5,223 nucleotides of DNA, taken from positions 1 through 5,223 of the forward strand of contig CAYNDB010000145.1 in the NCBI GenBank assembly GCA_964395915.1, given 5' to 3'. The notes under the pieces were generated by a model. That model saw only the letters and a program-made list of their open reading frames with translations. It ran no database searches and had not been told where the DNA came from. This DNA comes from CAYNDB01 sp964395915. GTDB lineage: Bacteria; Nitrospinota_A; UBA7883; JAJRTC01. Shown piece after piece: positions 5,056-5,223 of the stretch. The translations under genes and the position numbers were made by a program. Numbering within the stretch: position 1 is the stretch's first letter; each line of letters begins with the position of its first letter.

Positions 5056-5223
5056 AGCCTGGTTGCTGGATGGCGCCGCAGAGGACTCTGACGTTTATAA
5101 GCTGGCCTCTACGTTGACGCCGAAATCCGCCGGATATCTTCTGCCGTTGGTCGACGGGATAAGACAGAGAGAAAAGATTGCGGCGTATGAGCGATTGCCT
5201 TTAATCTATCCCGTTCTTTGGGG
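5018..5223 (+). CDS. Unrecognised protein, N-terminal 68 residues (partial)
   Basis: An open frame begins at the ATG 5018, directly after an in-frame TAA (5015-5017), and runs off the right edge after 68 codons. It lies 19 nt after the sulfotransferase stop on the same strand, so it is probably in the operon. The visible part is mixed in charge with leucine-rich stretches (ALAWLLDGAAEDSD, residues 12-25; GYLLPLVDGIRQREK, residues 39-53). It shows no signal peptide, transmembrane helix or motif I can name. No SD motif precedes it, like most genes here. The reading frame is supported by its length without stops, its spacing and codon usage like its neighbours; a role in glycan assembly is only a guess from position. 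Confidence 0.6.
   Translation, partial: MSGSLYRESHNALAWLLDGAAEDSDVYKLASTLTPKSAGYLLPLVDGIRQREKIAAYERLPLIYPVLW

Overview
The window reads as part of a surface-glycan (capsule, O-antigen or glycosylation) locus of a Gram-negative-type bacterium whose lineage I cannot fix. Base composition looks moderate (mid-40s % GC by eye). One promoter is close to the sigma-70 consensus. Six of the seven start codons have A/T-rich upstream sequence without a Shine-Dalgarno (SD) motif.

Layout: on the minus strand, bases 600 to 1 encode the first 200 residues of a PseG-type UDP-sugar hydrolase (pseudaminic acid pathway), which runs off the left edge. A 151-bp divergent intergenic region (601-751) follows. It holds a strong plus-strand promoter (TTGACA-17 bp-TAAAAT) and a weaker minus-strand -10 element, both so near their start codons that the transcripts should be leaderless or nearly so. 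To the right, six co-directional genes form one apparent operon: a specialised NusG/RfaH/UpxY-like elongation factor (752-1285); after an 83-bp gap, a two-domain regulator with a MarR-type winged helix and a Rossmann-like C-terminal domain (1369-2031); a NeuA cytidylyltransferase fused to a KdsC/KDN-9-phosphatase-like HAD domain (2028-3224); a short NeuB-family synthase lacking the SAF domain (3208-4086); a PAPS-type sulfotransferase (4105-4998); and an unrecognised gene cut by the right edge (5018 onward).

How the genes may work together: the NusG paralogue would keep RNA polymerase processive through a long polysaccharide operon, and the winged-helix protein would adjust expression, perhaps by sensing a nucleotide or sugar nucleotide. 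NeuB would condense phosphoenolpyruvate with a hexose or hexosamine substrate, the HAD domain would remove a phosphate if the product is phosphorylated, and NeuA would make the CMP-activated nonulosonic acid. The sulfotransferase could decorate the finished glycan or another acceptor.

Most interesting point: the divergent pseG implies a 6-deoxy sugar that cannot carry a 6-phosphate. The NeuA-HAD fusion and the SAF-less NeuB instead suggest a phosphorylated (KDN-9-P or Neu5Ac-9-P type) route. Either two nonulosonic acids are made here, or a non-standard pathway is encoded.
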